Origin: a virus | Virus record (IMG/VR): IMGVR_UViG_3300032299_000968 | Location: 1-24,227 of that record | DNA: 24,227 nucleotides | Strand: one strand, 5' to 3' | Shown here: piece after piece, positions 5,699 to 15,900 of the stretch | How the letters are laid out: every line of letters begins with the position of its first letter | How positions within the stretch are numbered: position 1 is the stretch's first letter | Program-made: the position numbers and the translations under genes | The notes under the pieces: generated by a model | Database searches by the model: none | Seen by the model: the letters and a program-made list of their open reading frames with translations, nothing else | What the model was told of the DNA's origin: nothing

Positions 5699-7594
5699 TC
5701 AATAGTAAACTATAACTAAACCGTCACCGCCAGAAGCATTTGGTGAGCCACCAGACAATGAACCACCGCCACCGTTTCCTGGTCGACCAGAAGTTGATGC
5801 ACCAGCCAAAACTCCGCTTGGTCCACTCAAACCACCAGCACCAGGTCCAGCATCTTCTAAGAAGCAGAAACCGGCGTCAATGAACTGTCTAGCACCAAAT
5901 CCTTTAATTTCTTCTGGGAAGAACCACTGTGTGCTTGATAATGGTCTAGGATTAATTTCCATTTGGTTAAGTGATGATCCGCAGACGCCTGCAGCCGGAT
6001 TCTGCGATCTATAGTGTATAGTATCGCCAATTGTATTGTATCCAGATCGACATCCCTGTGCAACGTTACAAGAACAGTAACAACCATCTGGTATAGAACA
6101 GCTTCCTGGAATTGCAGAACCACCGATATTGACTCCACCTACACCACCGATGCCAGGCCCACCTGTTACACATCCACAGAAACACTGGCAACTAACCGGA
6201 CAACAGTTCATAATTGGTACACAAAAGATACCAACACAAATAGGGCTACACAAGCAACCACAGCCGCCTGCGGAACTGGTTTGTGCGGCTACAGTAGTTG
6301 AAAGTCCATTTCCGTAATAATTTCCTGCACTTGCTCCAGGAACAACGCCAACACTTCCACATGAAATCGAAATACTATTAATAGTACAATAATTAAAACA
6401 ATTTATACAAAAGAAATAATAGTCGTGACACACGGGAAGTGCATTTGACACATGAAATGTACAGCATATACATCCTGAGATAGCAAATTTGCAATAGCTA
6501 AAAGATACATCTGGACCAGTGGGTGGGATTCCACCACAATTGTTAATTGTTCCTCCAATTCCACATCCACCACTGGCTGTCTGTCTTACGAATCCATGTA
6601 TGAATCCTGGAGTATTTTGAGAAAACTGATTCGCACAGGATGCATATCCGTTACAATCGGACGCCGCAACGCCACAGGCAGTAATACATGGTGCACTAAA
6701 ACAACAGCAAATACAAGTACTTCCAGCACCAAAGGTGCTTGATGAAGCGGTTGCCGAAGGGCAACAATATCTAACTTTGTGTGTGCCGAATGAACAGTTA
6801 CATGAATTCGCATTTCTAACACATGCGATACAATCGCCAATAGGAGGATAGAATAAACCATCAATATACCACTTTAAGCATTGAGTCAGTGTAGCTGCCG
6901 ATGCACCGCCTGTTGCTGATATGCAAGAACCAAAAGAAGAAGTGCATCCTTGTGAGCCAACGCAAACAGTATATGCTTGACCTGGAGTTACAGGGAATGA
7001 AGCATCTGCGTATCCTGCGCCTGCGCCGCCCTGGACAAATACTTGAGGACCCATTGACATGCCGCACGTAGTGAAAGTACAGCACTGAGGCACATTCGTA
7101 CAGTTACAGCAATTACTTGCCGCACTACAAGAAAAGTCGCAGTTAGACCATTTAAAACATAAGAACTTACAACCGCAACTATTGTCTTGATACCACTGAA
7201 AGCACAATCCACCGCATCCAAAATATCTGGTACATGCTTGGCAAGCGCAACATCCCTGAACAAAGAGGCCGCAAGCCTTTCCATCAATTATACAACAAGT
7301 TGCGCTTTGTGGACAAATATTCTGTCTTAGCTGAAAACAGCAAGTTGCACATTCAAATGACATAAAGCTAACGGCACAACAATTTGTATGTAAGACGCCT
7401 GAGTCATTTGCTTGAAAGTTTCCAGGAGTAAACCCTCTGCCTATCGCAGGTCCACCGCCTCCGACAACTACAGCACGAACGCACGACACACCAGAAGGCG
7501 TGTTCCACGTATACGCTCCAGTATCTTCATACTGTTGTTTATTTCTAAATGCTATACCTTGTGATTGTATAGGTGATGTTACAAAACGTCCCAT
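5699..7594 (-). CDS. Cysteine- and glycine-rich tail fibre/adhesin-like protein
   Basis: A 631-residue protein with the framework of glycine-rich phage adhesins. The opening is GAYTWNTPSGVSCVRAVVVG followed by GGG (26-47). A second glycine-rich strand is VQGGAGAGYAD...VTPGQAYTVCVG (187-213). The C-terminus is rich in short Gly runs (582-625) and ends SGGDGLVIVYY. Set into this framework is an extreme cysteine content, about 74 by my count (near 12%). Residues 72-177 alone hold about 26, many as CC, CxC or CxxC. No known metal-binding fold repeats regularly enough to name. There is no signal peptide or membrane segment. The start has AAAGGAT just upstream, 14 bases after the preceding small gene. 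Its place after the fibre genes suggests receptor contact or adhesin tip, with the cysteines forming disulfides or holding metal. The molecular role is inferred. Confidence 0.7.
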   Translation of the reverse strand: MGRFVTSPIQSQGIAFRNKQQYEDTGAYTWNTPSGVSCVRAVVVGGGGPAIGRGFTPGNFQANDSGVLHTNCCAVSFMSFECATCCFQLRQNICPQSATCCIIDGKACGLFVQGCCACQACTRYFGCGGLCFQWYQDNSCGCKFLCFKWSNCDFSCSAASNCCNCTNVPQCCTFTTCGMSMGPQVFVQGGAGAGYADASFPVTPGQAYTVCVGSQGCTSSFGSCISATGGASAATLTQCLKWYIDGLFYPPIGDCIACVRNANSCNCSFGTHKVRYCCPSATASSSTFGAGSTCICCCFSAPCITACGVAASDCNGYASCANQFSQNTPGFIHGFVRQTASGGCGIGGTINNCGGIPPTGPDVSFSYCKFAISGCICCTFHVSNALPVCHDYYFFCINCFNYCTINSISISCGSVGVVPGASAGNYYGNGLSTTVAAQTSSAGGCGCLCSPICVGIFCVPIMNCCPVSCQCFCGCVTGGPGIGGVGGVNIGGSAIPGSCSIPDGCYCSCNVAQGCRSGYNTIGDTIHYRSQNPAAGVCGSSLNQMEINPRPLSSTQWFFPEEIKGFGARQFIDAGFCFLEDAGPGAGGLSGPSGVLAGASTSGRPGNGGGGSLSGGSPNASGGDGLVIVYY

Positions 7595-7608
7595 TTTTTA
7601 TCCTTTTA

Positions 7609-7866
7609 TTATGTTGGAGATGAATTTGCCGACTCTGCAGGAGTCTCTTCAGGTTCAGAGACTACTGCAACTGCACTCCAGTATTGATTGACAGCATCAC
7701 TAATTTTTAATCCTGTATCAACATCAACTGTGTCGCCAGTTCTAACAACATCTTCAACGTCTATTAGCGCATTGTATAAGTCTTTGTGTAGCCAGTTCAC
7801 GCAATCATTTTGAAAAACTTCCAAAACAATTCCTGATTCGACTCTTGCTTTTATCATGTTTGCCAT
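7609..7866 (-). CDS. Small protein of the fibre block, 85 residues
   Basis: An 85-residue protein starting MANMIKARVESGIVLEVF and ending in a Pro/Glu/Ser/Thr tail (EPEETPAESANSSP). The middle (WLHKDLYNALIDVEDVVRTGDTVD) looks like a small mixed alpha/beta domain. No named family is recognised. GAGGAG about 10 bases upstream supports the start. It is 6 bases after the 104-residue gene and 14 bases before the Cys-rich adhesin gene, so it belongs to the late fibre transcription unit. Its size and position suit a fibre-tip, connector or fibre-assembly protein, but nothing in the sequence proves that. Confidence 0.65.
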   Translation of the reverse strand: MANMIKARVESGIVLEVFQNDCVNWLHKDLYNALIDVEDVVRTGDTVDVDTGLKISDAVNQYWSAVAVVSEPEETPAESANSSPT

Positions 7867-7872
7867 TTACAA

Positions 7873-8187
7873 TTACTCCTCTATTCCATACACGACAGCA
7901 GAAAGATTGGCTGTCGAACTTGAAACAACTAAAATTGATGCCGCATTAGCTACGATACCTGTTCTTTCGAGTGTCCCGAAAGGCGGAATTGAAGTATTAA
8001 ATTCAATAAAATCTCCAAGCTCCGGTGATGTTGTGTCTGAAATAGCAACTTTTACTTGTGCATCTTGTGTTGCATTTCTATTTGTTAAAGACAGAGTAAA
8101 CGAAGAAACTTTGCCGGCTGGTGTCGTATAAACCGAAACGTTCGCAGTATTAGCTATGTTAGTTCTTGATAGTATTCCTGTTGCCAT
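7873..8187 (-). CDS. Small beta-rich virion-type protein, 104 residues
   Basis: A 104-residue protein, mostly alternating hydrophobic and Thr/Ser residues (FTLSLTNRNATQDAQVKVAI; TLERTGIVANAASILVVSSS), which predicts a beta sandwich. It resembles small structural proteins encoded next to fibres in T4-like marine phages, in which a first-strand motif (YTTPAGK) is followed by a conserved SFTLSLTNRN-like stretch. Specific function is unknown. The start is firmly set by AAAGGA about 8 bases upstream and by an exact late promoter box 30 bases upstream. It opens a compact group with the 85-residue gene and the Cys-rich adhesin. It could be a trimeric fibre cap, a surface-binding module or a minor baseplate protein. 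Confidence 0.68.
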   Translation of the reverse strand: MATGILSRTNIANTANVSVYTTPAGKVSSFTLSLTNRNATQDAQVKVAISDTTSPELGDFIEFNTSIPPFGTLERTGIVANAASILVVSSSTANLSAVVYGIEE

Positions 8188-8217
8188 TTTTTTATTCCTT
8201 TTGCAATTTGTATGATG

Positions 8218-8225
8218 TATTTATA
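8218..8225 (-). promoter_or_regulatory. T4-type late promoter box (exact TATAAATA)
   Basis: The minus strand has a perfect TATAAATA in the 38-base gap between the fibre gene and the 104-residue gene. The predicted start near 8212 leaves a leader of about 25 bases carrying AAAGGA. It probably drives the two small genes, the Cys-rich adhesin and perhaps the whole downstream modification cassette. Confidence 0.75.
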
Positions 8226-9668
8226 TCAGAAATTTGCGTAAAAATATAATTTTGCGGCAGATACGCCACCACCAGCAGATTCCCATCCTGTCGATTTATA
8301 AACTTCAAGTCGTTGTAGCGTTGTGTCGTATCGAATCATACCTACTGTTGCATAGCCAGCACGTTCACCAGTAGTTCCAGCTGGAATCTTCAATGCGCCT
8401 GTGCTTGTGAATGATACGTTTCCGGATGCTGTCAGAGCGCCTGTTGATATAGCAGTTGATGTAATTGTTCCGCTTACATCCAACTTGCTTGATGGCGAAC
8501 TTGTACCAATACCTACATTGCCTGAACCGTCAATGACTAATCTGTCTGATACACCTGCTTCAATAATCTTAAATAAACCTGACGTTCCAGTATTTTCAAT
8601 TGCCCAAGTTCTAACTCCTGTTTGAACTAATTTAATATTTGAAAACCCTGCTGAAGCAGATGTGATGTCCAACTTAGCAGTAGGAGAGTTTGTTCCAATG
8701 CCTAAATTTGTTCCGTCAAAACTTAATACAGAGCCAGTAGCCAATGCACTAGAACTAGATGCGTACACCACACCATTGGCAGTGAAGGAGGTTAAGCCTG
8801 TGCCGCCATAAGCTGTACCGATTGTAGTGCCTTGCCAAACACCTGTTCCGATTGTTCCAACTGAAGTCAATGAAGAATTAGTTACACCTGAACCAAGGGT
8901 TGTAGAAGATAAAACATCGGTAGCATTAATCTTATACGTCTGTCCAGTTCCAATGTTGATACTGTTGGCAGCAGTAAGTCCGCCAATAGCTAAGTTTGCC
9001 CATGCAAATCCGTTAGCCGAAACGTCAATTGTGGTACTTGGTTCAGCACTATAATTCCTAAACAATTTCCACGTATCGTCCGTAGCATCTCTGAAAAGAC
9101 CAGAGTGTACATTTGCACCATTATTATATCCACCGATAAAACCAATGTCAACAAGATCAGATGGATTTAAGTGCGACAACTGTAAAATGTTATCTTCAAT
9201 ATTGAGTACGGTTGTGCTAATTAATGTGTTAGAACCCAAAAACGAAACGTTTCCAGTAAAAACTGAATTGCCAAGAACGTTTAAGTCTGTTCCAACATAT
9301 AGTTTTTTAGCAATACCAACACCACCAGCAACTTTAAATGTGCCTGTAGTAGAAGAACTTGCGTCTGTAATTCCACCAAGCGTCAGAATATCTGTTGCTG
9401 TGTCGTATGTGAGTGCAGAATCATCCGTTAACTGGCCTGAGGTAGTAGCAAGCGTGACTCTACCAGTAGTTAAATTAGTTGCAGTTACTGTATTAGCAGT
9501 TAATGTGTTAGCAGTTACTGTATTAGCAGTTAATGTGTTAGCAGTTACTGTAGTTGCGCTAATAACGCCCGAAGTGCTAACTACCGAATTAACAGCATTT
9601 GCGGTATCATTAAACGCATTTCTGAACTGACCAAACGTGTCGCTTAAGAGTACTTGTGAAATAGGCAT
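8226..9668 (-). CDS. Tail fibre protein with trimeric-fibre repeats
   Basis: A 480-residue fibre-like protein. It begins with a short phage-attachment-type segment (MPISQVLLSDTFGQFRNAFN). Low-complexity repeats TANTLTANTV follow (about residues 39-63). Beta-rich fibre modules come next, including GTFKVAGGVGIAKKLYVG and NVLGNSVFTGNVSF, then an internal domain with LFRDATDDTWKLFRNYS. The last part has two LGIGTNSPTAKLDIT / VGIGTSSPSSKLDVS motifs, common in trimeric shaft proteins. It ends MIRYDTTLQRLEVYKSTGWE plus a short tail, without the S74 endosialidase chaperone domain that often follows such modules. Composition is Thr/Ser/Ala/Gly-rich with no cysteine. AGAGAG lies upstream of the start, 2 bases after the 83-residue gene. 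It should be a structural fibre or fibre-base protein reaching outwards from the baseplate. Confidence 0.8.
   Translation of the reverse strand: MPISQVLLSDTFGQFRNAFNDTANAVNSVVSTSGVISATTVTANTLTANTVTANTLTANTVTATNLTTGRVTLATTSGQLTDDSALTYDTATDILTLGGITDASSSTTGTFKVAGGVGIAKKLYVGTDLNVLGNSVFTGNVSFLGSNTLISTTVLNIEDNILQLSHLNPSDLVDIGFIGGYNNGANVHSGLFRDATDDTWKLFRNYSAEPSTTIDVSANGFAWANLAIGGLTAANSINIGTGQTYKINATDVLSSTTLGSGVTNSSLTSVGTIGTGVWQGTTIGTAYGGTGLTSFTANGVVYASSSSALATGSVLSFDGTNLGIGTNSPTAKLDITSASAGFSNIKLVQTGVRTWAIENTGTSGLFKIIEAGVSDRLVIDGSGNVGIGTSSPSSKLDVSGTITSTAISTGALTASGNVSFTSTGALKIPAGTTGERAGYATVGMIRYDTTLQRLEVYKSTGWESAGGGVSAAKLYFYANF
9481..9552 (-). repeat. In-frame 30-bp tandem repeat in the tail fibre gene
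   Basis: Two exact 30-base copies (9481-9510 and 9511-9540) and a third partial copy (9541-9552). Each copy is made of two near-identical 15-base halves. The unit is 10 codons and encodes a TANTLTANTV repeat, so gain or loss of a unit keeps the frame and would change shaft length. Confidence 0.9.
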
Positions 9669-9670
9669 GA

Positions 9671-9922
9671 TTAGTCTTGTCTCTCTTTAGTTATTTTTAG
9701 TAATAGATGTTTGATTTCGTTAAGGTCTGACTTGATGCTGTCTACTTCTCCACGAATCGCAGTGATTTCATTTCTACTCTTATTTATATCAGACATCCTT
9801 CTTTTTTGAATTTTATATTTCAAAAGTGAATCCATATCTGTATTTAGAATTGCCTTAGAGTTTTTATCTCTCTCTGTGAACCCACGAACAGGATCTGCAA
9901 TTTTAATTTTTTCTACTATCAT
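9671..9922 (-). CDS. Small coiled-coil protein after the giant tail protein
   Basis: An 83-residue, highly charged protein. Residues 1-35 are basic and polar (MIVEKIKIADPVRGFTERD). Residues 45-80 form a heptad-like helix (ITAIRGEVDSIKSDLNEIKH followed by LLLKIT), predicting a short coiled coil. No family is recognised. The start codon overlaps the stop of the 2050-residue gene (ATGA), indicating translational coupling, and GAGGA lies about 12 bases upstream inside that gene. The next gene, the fibre, starts 2 bases after its stop. Position and shape suit a chaperone or trimerisation partner for the giant tail protein or the fibre, but that is inference. Confidence 0.7.
   Translation of the reverse strand: MIVEKIKIADPVRGFTERDKNSKAILNTDMDSLLKYKIQKRRMSDINKSRNEITAIRGEVDSIKSDLNEIKHLLLKITKERQD
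9781..9788 (-). promoter_or_regulatory. T4-type late promoter box inside the 83-residue gene
   Basis: An exact TATAAATA on the minus strand lies in the coding sequence of the small coiled-coil gene, 113 bases upstream of the fibre start. It could give extra fibre-specific late transcripts with a leader of about 105 bases. Being inside a gene in AT-rich DNA, it could also be chance. Confidence 0.5.
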
Positions 9923-12900
9923 GCTAGTGCAATTCCTCTTAAATCTTTAACTTTCGGAGCATAACTTGGGTTGCTAGACAAGAAAACAATCTTAATAGCA
10001 AAGTTTTTGTACCCCTGGAATGTTCTTCCATCGGGTGTTGTATATGCAACTGTGTTATTTAGAACACGGAAAATGTCTTGACTAGAAGCAACTGTAGAGA
10101 ATGCAGATTCAACTGTCAATGATGTATTATTTGCAATCGTAGAAATCACACGCTCTGTTCTAGCAGTACCGACAGCAATTGTGTCACCAATCTTCAAGTC
10201 TTCAATGAAGCGAGTAGATGTGCCGATGACTGTTGTAGACACGTTAGAGATTGCAACTGTACCAGAAAGAAACTCAGAACCACCAGTTTTCACTGTAGAT
10301 GGCACGACATACTTTTCTTCCTTGTATTCATTTTGATTGAGTGTGAAGGTTTCTGTACCATCTAAGTCCATAGGAGTATAAAACTTATCATCAAACGCAT
10401 CTGTGTCGTTTTCGTTCAACAGCTTACAGTAAACTTTAATTGAAGTTCCTGGTGGTCTGTTAACATTCAAATAAGTAACTAAATCTGAGGCTTCAAATCC
10501 ATCATTCAATGTCACAACTTTAGTGATATATCTAGACTGCGATGAATATGGTCCTGTTGGATTTTCTTCATTGCGAATAGTCATTACTTGACTAGCCGCA
10601 TTTGATGTAGTAAAGTTATTCACAACAGTCAAAACTGTGTTACTTGATATTGAAGAGATTCTGCGATATTCGTCACCGAAGTATGCATATTCGCCAGGGA
10701 AAACTTGTGTCGTAAAAGTTGTACCAGTGCCAATGACAATATTATTGCCAGAAGCGTATGTAATCGTTCCAGAAACAGCAGTTTCATCTAAATTGTTGAT
10801 AACATTTTTATCGAAGTTAAATTCAAGTCCTTCGTTATCGATATATGGACTGATATACTTATTTGTCGTAGACAGCGTTGCTTTTACTAATAATGATTTA
10901 ATGCCGGCTGTTGTCTCGGATGCGGTTGTAGAAATCTGTTTTCTAGAACGCAATATCAATCTTTCATATTTTTCTACTGTAGTGAAATCTTCATCAACTG
11001 CTAGACTACTATCAGAAGTTTTAATTTCATACTTAATGTTTGTTCCTGCAAGAACCACATCAGCAAGTATTGGTGTTAGCGCATCATATGTTATAGCAGT
11101 AGTAATTGGAACGTTATTCCAGAAAGCAACTTTAGGAGCAGTCGTATCAAATGTTGCGACTCTCATAGTAAATTTCATATCAGTATTTTGCTTTACAGTC
11201 CAAGTCTTGTCATTAGACGATGAAAATAAAACACCACTATTGTATGCAGATTCAATTCTTGATTGTTTATTTGGCTCTGTGATATCGATTGCACCCAACT
11301 CAGCAACCCAAAGCGCAAAATCAGGATCATTGTTTGATGGTTTAACTGTGAAACAGTAGTCAACGCCAGGACTCAAATAGATAGGATTTTTAAATGTAAA
11401 TTTAGTTGGTTTGGTTGCATCTTCACTTATAGCGATATTTGCATTATTAACAACCGCATTGTCTCCGCTACTAATTAATTCTGGTGATGGAAATCCATTG
11501 TCAAGTTCACGTATTTCAATTGTAACATACGAAGTCTTTGATTGTGACTTTGTTCTAAAGAATAAATCGATAGAAGTTAAATACATGCCTTTTTCAAATG
11601 TATTTGGATCAACAAAGAAACTCTGTGATAATGGATCCCAGTTTTGTGGTGGCGGTGGTGGTGGTATAGTCACTCTTCCAGTTTCAACACGTTCAGACGA
11701 AACAGTTCTTCTACCTATAGATCGCTGTGTGTTAAATGATATGTTGGTGAATGGTCTAGAATTAATTGAGAAAGATGCCGTCTTCTGTATAACACCCTGT
11801 GAAGTGATGATATTTCTTGCACTTGTTAGCGTTGTGCCTTCTGAGTTTGTAGCACTATCTGTAATTTTAAACTCACGTTGACCAGTATAGAATTTTTGTT
11901 TTGGCACTTCAAATAACAAATAGATTTCACCGCCTTTAACGGTTAGTGGATTGTTTGCACCATCAGCAATTGCTTTCCATGTAACGTTCTCATCACTCAA
12001 TTCGATGATTCCACTATTAGCATTTGGAGCAAATTTATTCAACGTCTGGATTGTAGTGTTTGCACCAAGCAATTGAATCTGGAAACAATTTGCGGTGACA
12101 TTAACACCATCAAAGAATGCGTAGACTCTAGCGTTGTCTTTCAGACCTTTAGCATAAATTACAAATTCACGTTGACGCATCCATAGCGCAACTTCTACAT
12201 TCACAACTCTATCAAAAGAAACCTCTTGTTTACTTGCTGTTGATTGATTACCAGTTGCAATTCTATTAAATGCTTCTTGTGTCACCGTGCGTAGTGCTGT
12301 AGTGACAAGTTGATTGCCTTGTTGCGTTGTTTGTTGAGCCGTATCTACTGTTTGCTGTGTGCCGCCAAGCCAACGTTGGTTTAATGGCGCAACCTCTGTG
12401 TTCCATGCATCAACTAATGCTTTCCAGTTATCTGCGCCTTGGTCATCATTATAAACAACCGCTTTAGCAGGATCGTTTTCTGTATCAAAGAATGTATCAC
12501 CAAAAGGCATGACTGATAAGTCGCCAGTCCAGATAAAGTTTAATTCTTCAGCAAGTCTTAGTTGTCTAGATGCGTATTGTTGTTTTAGACCGGGTGCTTC
12601 AACTTCAGTATATGGCAACATAATTTTGTTACCAGGTTGCAATTCCGCTGTTGAAGTTGTTGTTCCCGTAGTCGAGTAACGAAGTCCTACAGTTTTTGTA
12701 TTATCTTTTTTACCTGTTAAAAATTTATTTGATGTATCAATAGCACAATCTTTACCATCGTTAGATGTAGATGCTACTGACCACCCTGTAAATGGATCAA
12801 CAAGAATACCATTCTTGAATCTATCTAAACCATCATTGTCTAACTCTGTTGTGTCTGTTGCTTGTTTTTCCAAGAAACTCAATGCCGTGAAATACTCAAG

Positions 12901-15900
12901 TCTTTCGAGTCTTTCATTCATACGTGCAACTTCACGCATTGTGAAACGCTTGTTCTTCAATAGTTTGATTTGAACATCAATTGGTAGAGATGGGTATGCT
13001 GGAATAACTAATTCTGCAATCTCTAATGTATCAGGCTTTGTTGGTGGCGATTCTGCTCGTTGATTACCAGCTTGTGCGGGAACACCATCGTTGATGCCGA
13101 ACACGCCAGCATTGTTGATGTATACTTTTGAAACTCTACCTTTGTAGTAAATTAAATCTGCTGAAAATTCTGAACCAGATTCTGGAATGCGAAGACCGAA
13201 TGTGGGTATTTGATATGTGCCAACATCAATTGGATTCAAAGATGTATTTGCAGTTTTAATTGGTCTAAAATCAATAGAGTCACGAAGTTTAAAAATTCTT
13301 TTAGTCGTAGGACTTGTAAATATAGGAATGTCGCCAGTTGTAATTGTAGTATTTGATGATACTGTATCGTCAATTGGATATGAATTAACTGACGTATATC
13401 CAACACCTTGAGATGTATCGTGTGTGAAGTTGTCGAAAACTGCTAACAATCTACCTGTTGGAACATAACCAGTAACTGGTCTAATTGTTCCATGTTCATA
13501 TGCATAGTCACGTTGTCCATTATCTAATACATAATTTGTAGTAACGTTTGTGTTTGCTGTAGTAGCGGCTGTACTAAAATCTGTAGATTGATAAACAGCA
13601 TGTAGTCGATATATATCACCAACGCCTAAACCAAACGGTCCAGACAGCCCACTAGGGTGTGTATTTGGATTAATATTTGTTTGTGTTTGAAAATTTAATG
13701 TTTTAATTTTTTCTTTTGCATTTGCTCTATTCATAGAGACAATAACATCAGCAGTAAATGTTGCATTCTCTTTCACATCAATCGCTACTGTTCCCGGAGA
13801 CGTAACATTAACTGTTCGTGTAGCTCCTGAACCACCATTAGCAGAAAGAGACAATACTGTTCCAGATGGAATAATTTTTGTGTGTGCAACACCACTAGCA
13901 CCAGCACCATGCGCTGTTGCTAAAGTTAGTGCCGTAGCACTTGTAATAGATGCAATTCTATGTGTAGTAGTTGATCCGATTTTAATTAAATCGCCAACAT
14001 TGTATTGCGTTGTGAATTGTGTTCCGCTGCCAGTAACAGCAGTATTTGATGCGCCCACAGTAACAGTACCAGTCAACGCAGAAGTCTCTACGTTTGCTCC
14101 AGCATTGTTAACGACAACCATGTAGAAGTCATTTTTCTGCGTTGCATTTAATGCGTCTGTACCAATAAACGTTTCTGTAACAGCGTCAGTTGCAATTGTG
14201 GCTACACCAGTAGAGAATGAAACAGAAAATCTCTTTTTAAATCTAAAAGTGGTGTCAACGTTTTCTGATAAATCACGCACAGTTTTAATTGCGTCATACG
14301 GCAACGGAAAAATCATTGAATCGAAAGACGTTTCTTGTAAAACAGCGCCAGCGGTAGTTGTTACAATATCAGCAAATCGTTTTGGTGTTGCAGAATCATA
14401 AACAGCACGAACGTCAGAGAAGTTCTTACCAGAATTCATTGTGATTTCATACAAGTACAAATAGTATCTTGCATCGGCAGTGCCTTTAGTACCACTCACA
14501 TATTCAATAGAACGAACTCTAGCAGTACCAATCGCACTACCAGTAACTGTTGCAGTTGAATGCGCTAAGTTTGTAATGACTTGCTGTGGTGTATCATACA
14601 AATCAACCGATGTTGATTCCATAATGTCCCATGCACCGACTAACTCTTTAACTTCAATATATTGACCATAGTTAATTTGAGTTGTTGTTCCGTTTACATA
14701 TTGAGTGTCTAGACCCTTCTCGACTTCAATTTGTGTTTTTATAATAATTTGATTTCTATATCCAGACACATATGATGTGAATGGATCAACTTCAACTATA
14801 AGCAAATCTGAGTTGCCGCCTTCAGCAGAAGTATATACACCAGTGTCTGTTCCAGATTTTGTTAAGTGTTCACGAACGTAAACAATAGGATCAGATAATG
14901 TGTAATTGCCAGATTCTTCATTTGTTCGTTTTGCTAAAACATCTTCTAGTTTACTGTCAACAGTAACTGATTTTCTTTTTCTAGCAACGCCATCTTCAAT
15001 TTCGGTGATCGTAGCGAATTCATTTTCATCAGTTGCTTCGCCTAACGCAATCTTAGTGAGTGTCGTATCAATTTTTAATCTGTCTGCACCTGGCGCTTGA
15101 AAGTTTGGTGTGCCCTGTGCATTGTCAACCAATGTTGAGTCTTCAATGTAATCAACAAAAGATTTGTTTGGAACCAATCCAATTTTATAAGAAGGTTTGT
15201 TTGTATACTTGTCAAGAATAATTGTTTGCGTAGAGTGTTTGACAAAATGATCTGCGAGATAAACGATACCTTCCGACACAGTAATCTTAGAACCGTATTC
15301 ATAGATTTCTTCTGTAGCTAGACCTTCATTAACTACATTTCTAACTGCATTTGTTGCCGCAGCCAATGCGTATGTTCTGCCGGTTGTATTTGCAGTGAAG
15401 ATTGTTTCTGAATTTGCAAATTTAGTATTTGCACTTTGATTTGAAACGTTCGTTACATTAATTACTTGAGTAGCACCAGTGCTTAATACTGTGTTTGCGG
15501 TTGTTGCAGTTAATGTTCCAGTTGTGTTTGAAACAAAGATTTTATTTAAACCAGAAATTGGGTCTGTGTAAAATGCTTCAATCGTAGCAGTATTACCTGT
15601 TGAAAAGGTAATTGTATTTCCTGATGTGAGTGTAGACGGCGCAACGTTTACTGTGAGAACTTGTGTTCCATTTGTTGCGTAACTAATAAACAATGTTTTT
15701 GGATCATTACCATCAATATCAGTAACTAGTCCAGAGTATGCTTTGATACCGCTGTTTGCACCATAAACTATTTTACCATCAAAATTTGCAACTGCAACTG
15801 TGTTACTATTATATGTAGGTTGAAGTTTAACGAAACTTAAATTTAAATCTAGATTTTGTTCGCAACCATCGACTAATGCGCCTTGCTTGAAAAAATATTC

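Noticed and set aside
6988-7287. Alternative frame products inside the Cys-rich adhesin gene (several of 60-99 codons on both strands)
   Set aside because: I asked whether the cysteine richness could be a wrong-frame artefact. The 631-codon frame is uninterrupted, has a ribosome site and carries standard glycine-rich adhesin sequence at both ends, so it is the real frame.
8375-8386. 12-bp palindrome TTCCAGCTGGAA in the fibre gene
   Set aside because: It is a short palindrome inside a coding sequence, with no second copy noticed and no promoter nearby, so chance is enough.
9481-9552. CRISPR-like direct repeats
   Set aside because: The repeats are directly tandem with no unique spacers, lie inside a coding frame and encode a fibre repeat.
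10637-11359. 240-codon open frame on the plus strand, opposite the giant tail protein
   Set aside because: It is the complement of a Thr/Ser/Val-rich coding sequence, which tends to leave the other strand open. Its product has no recognisable domain, and the minus-strand frame has clear DUF4815-type features. Other plus-strand frames at 9145-9630, 11411-11881 and 16520-16888 were dismissed for the same reason.
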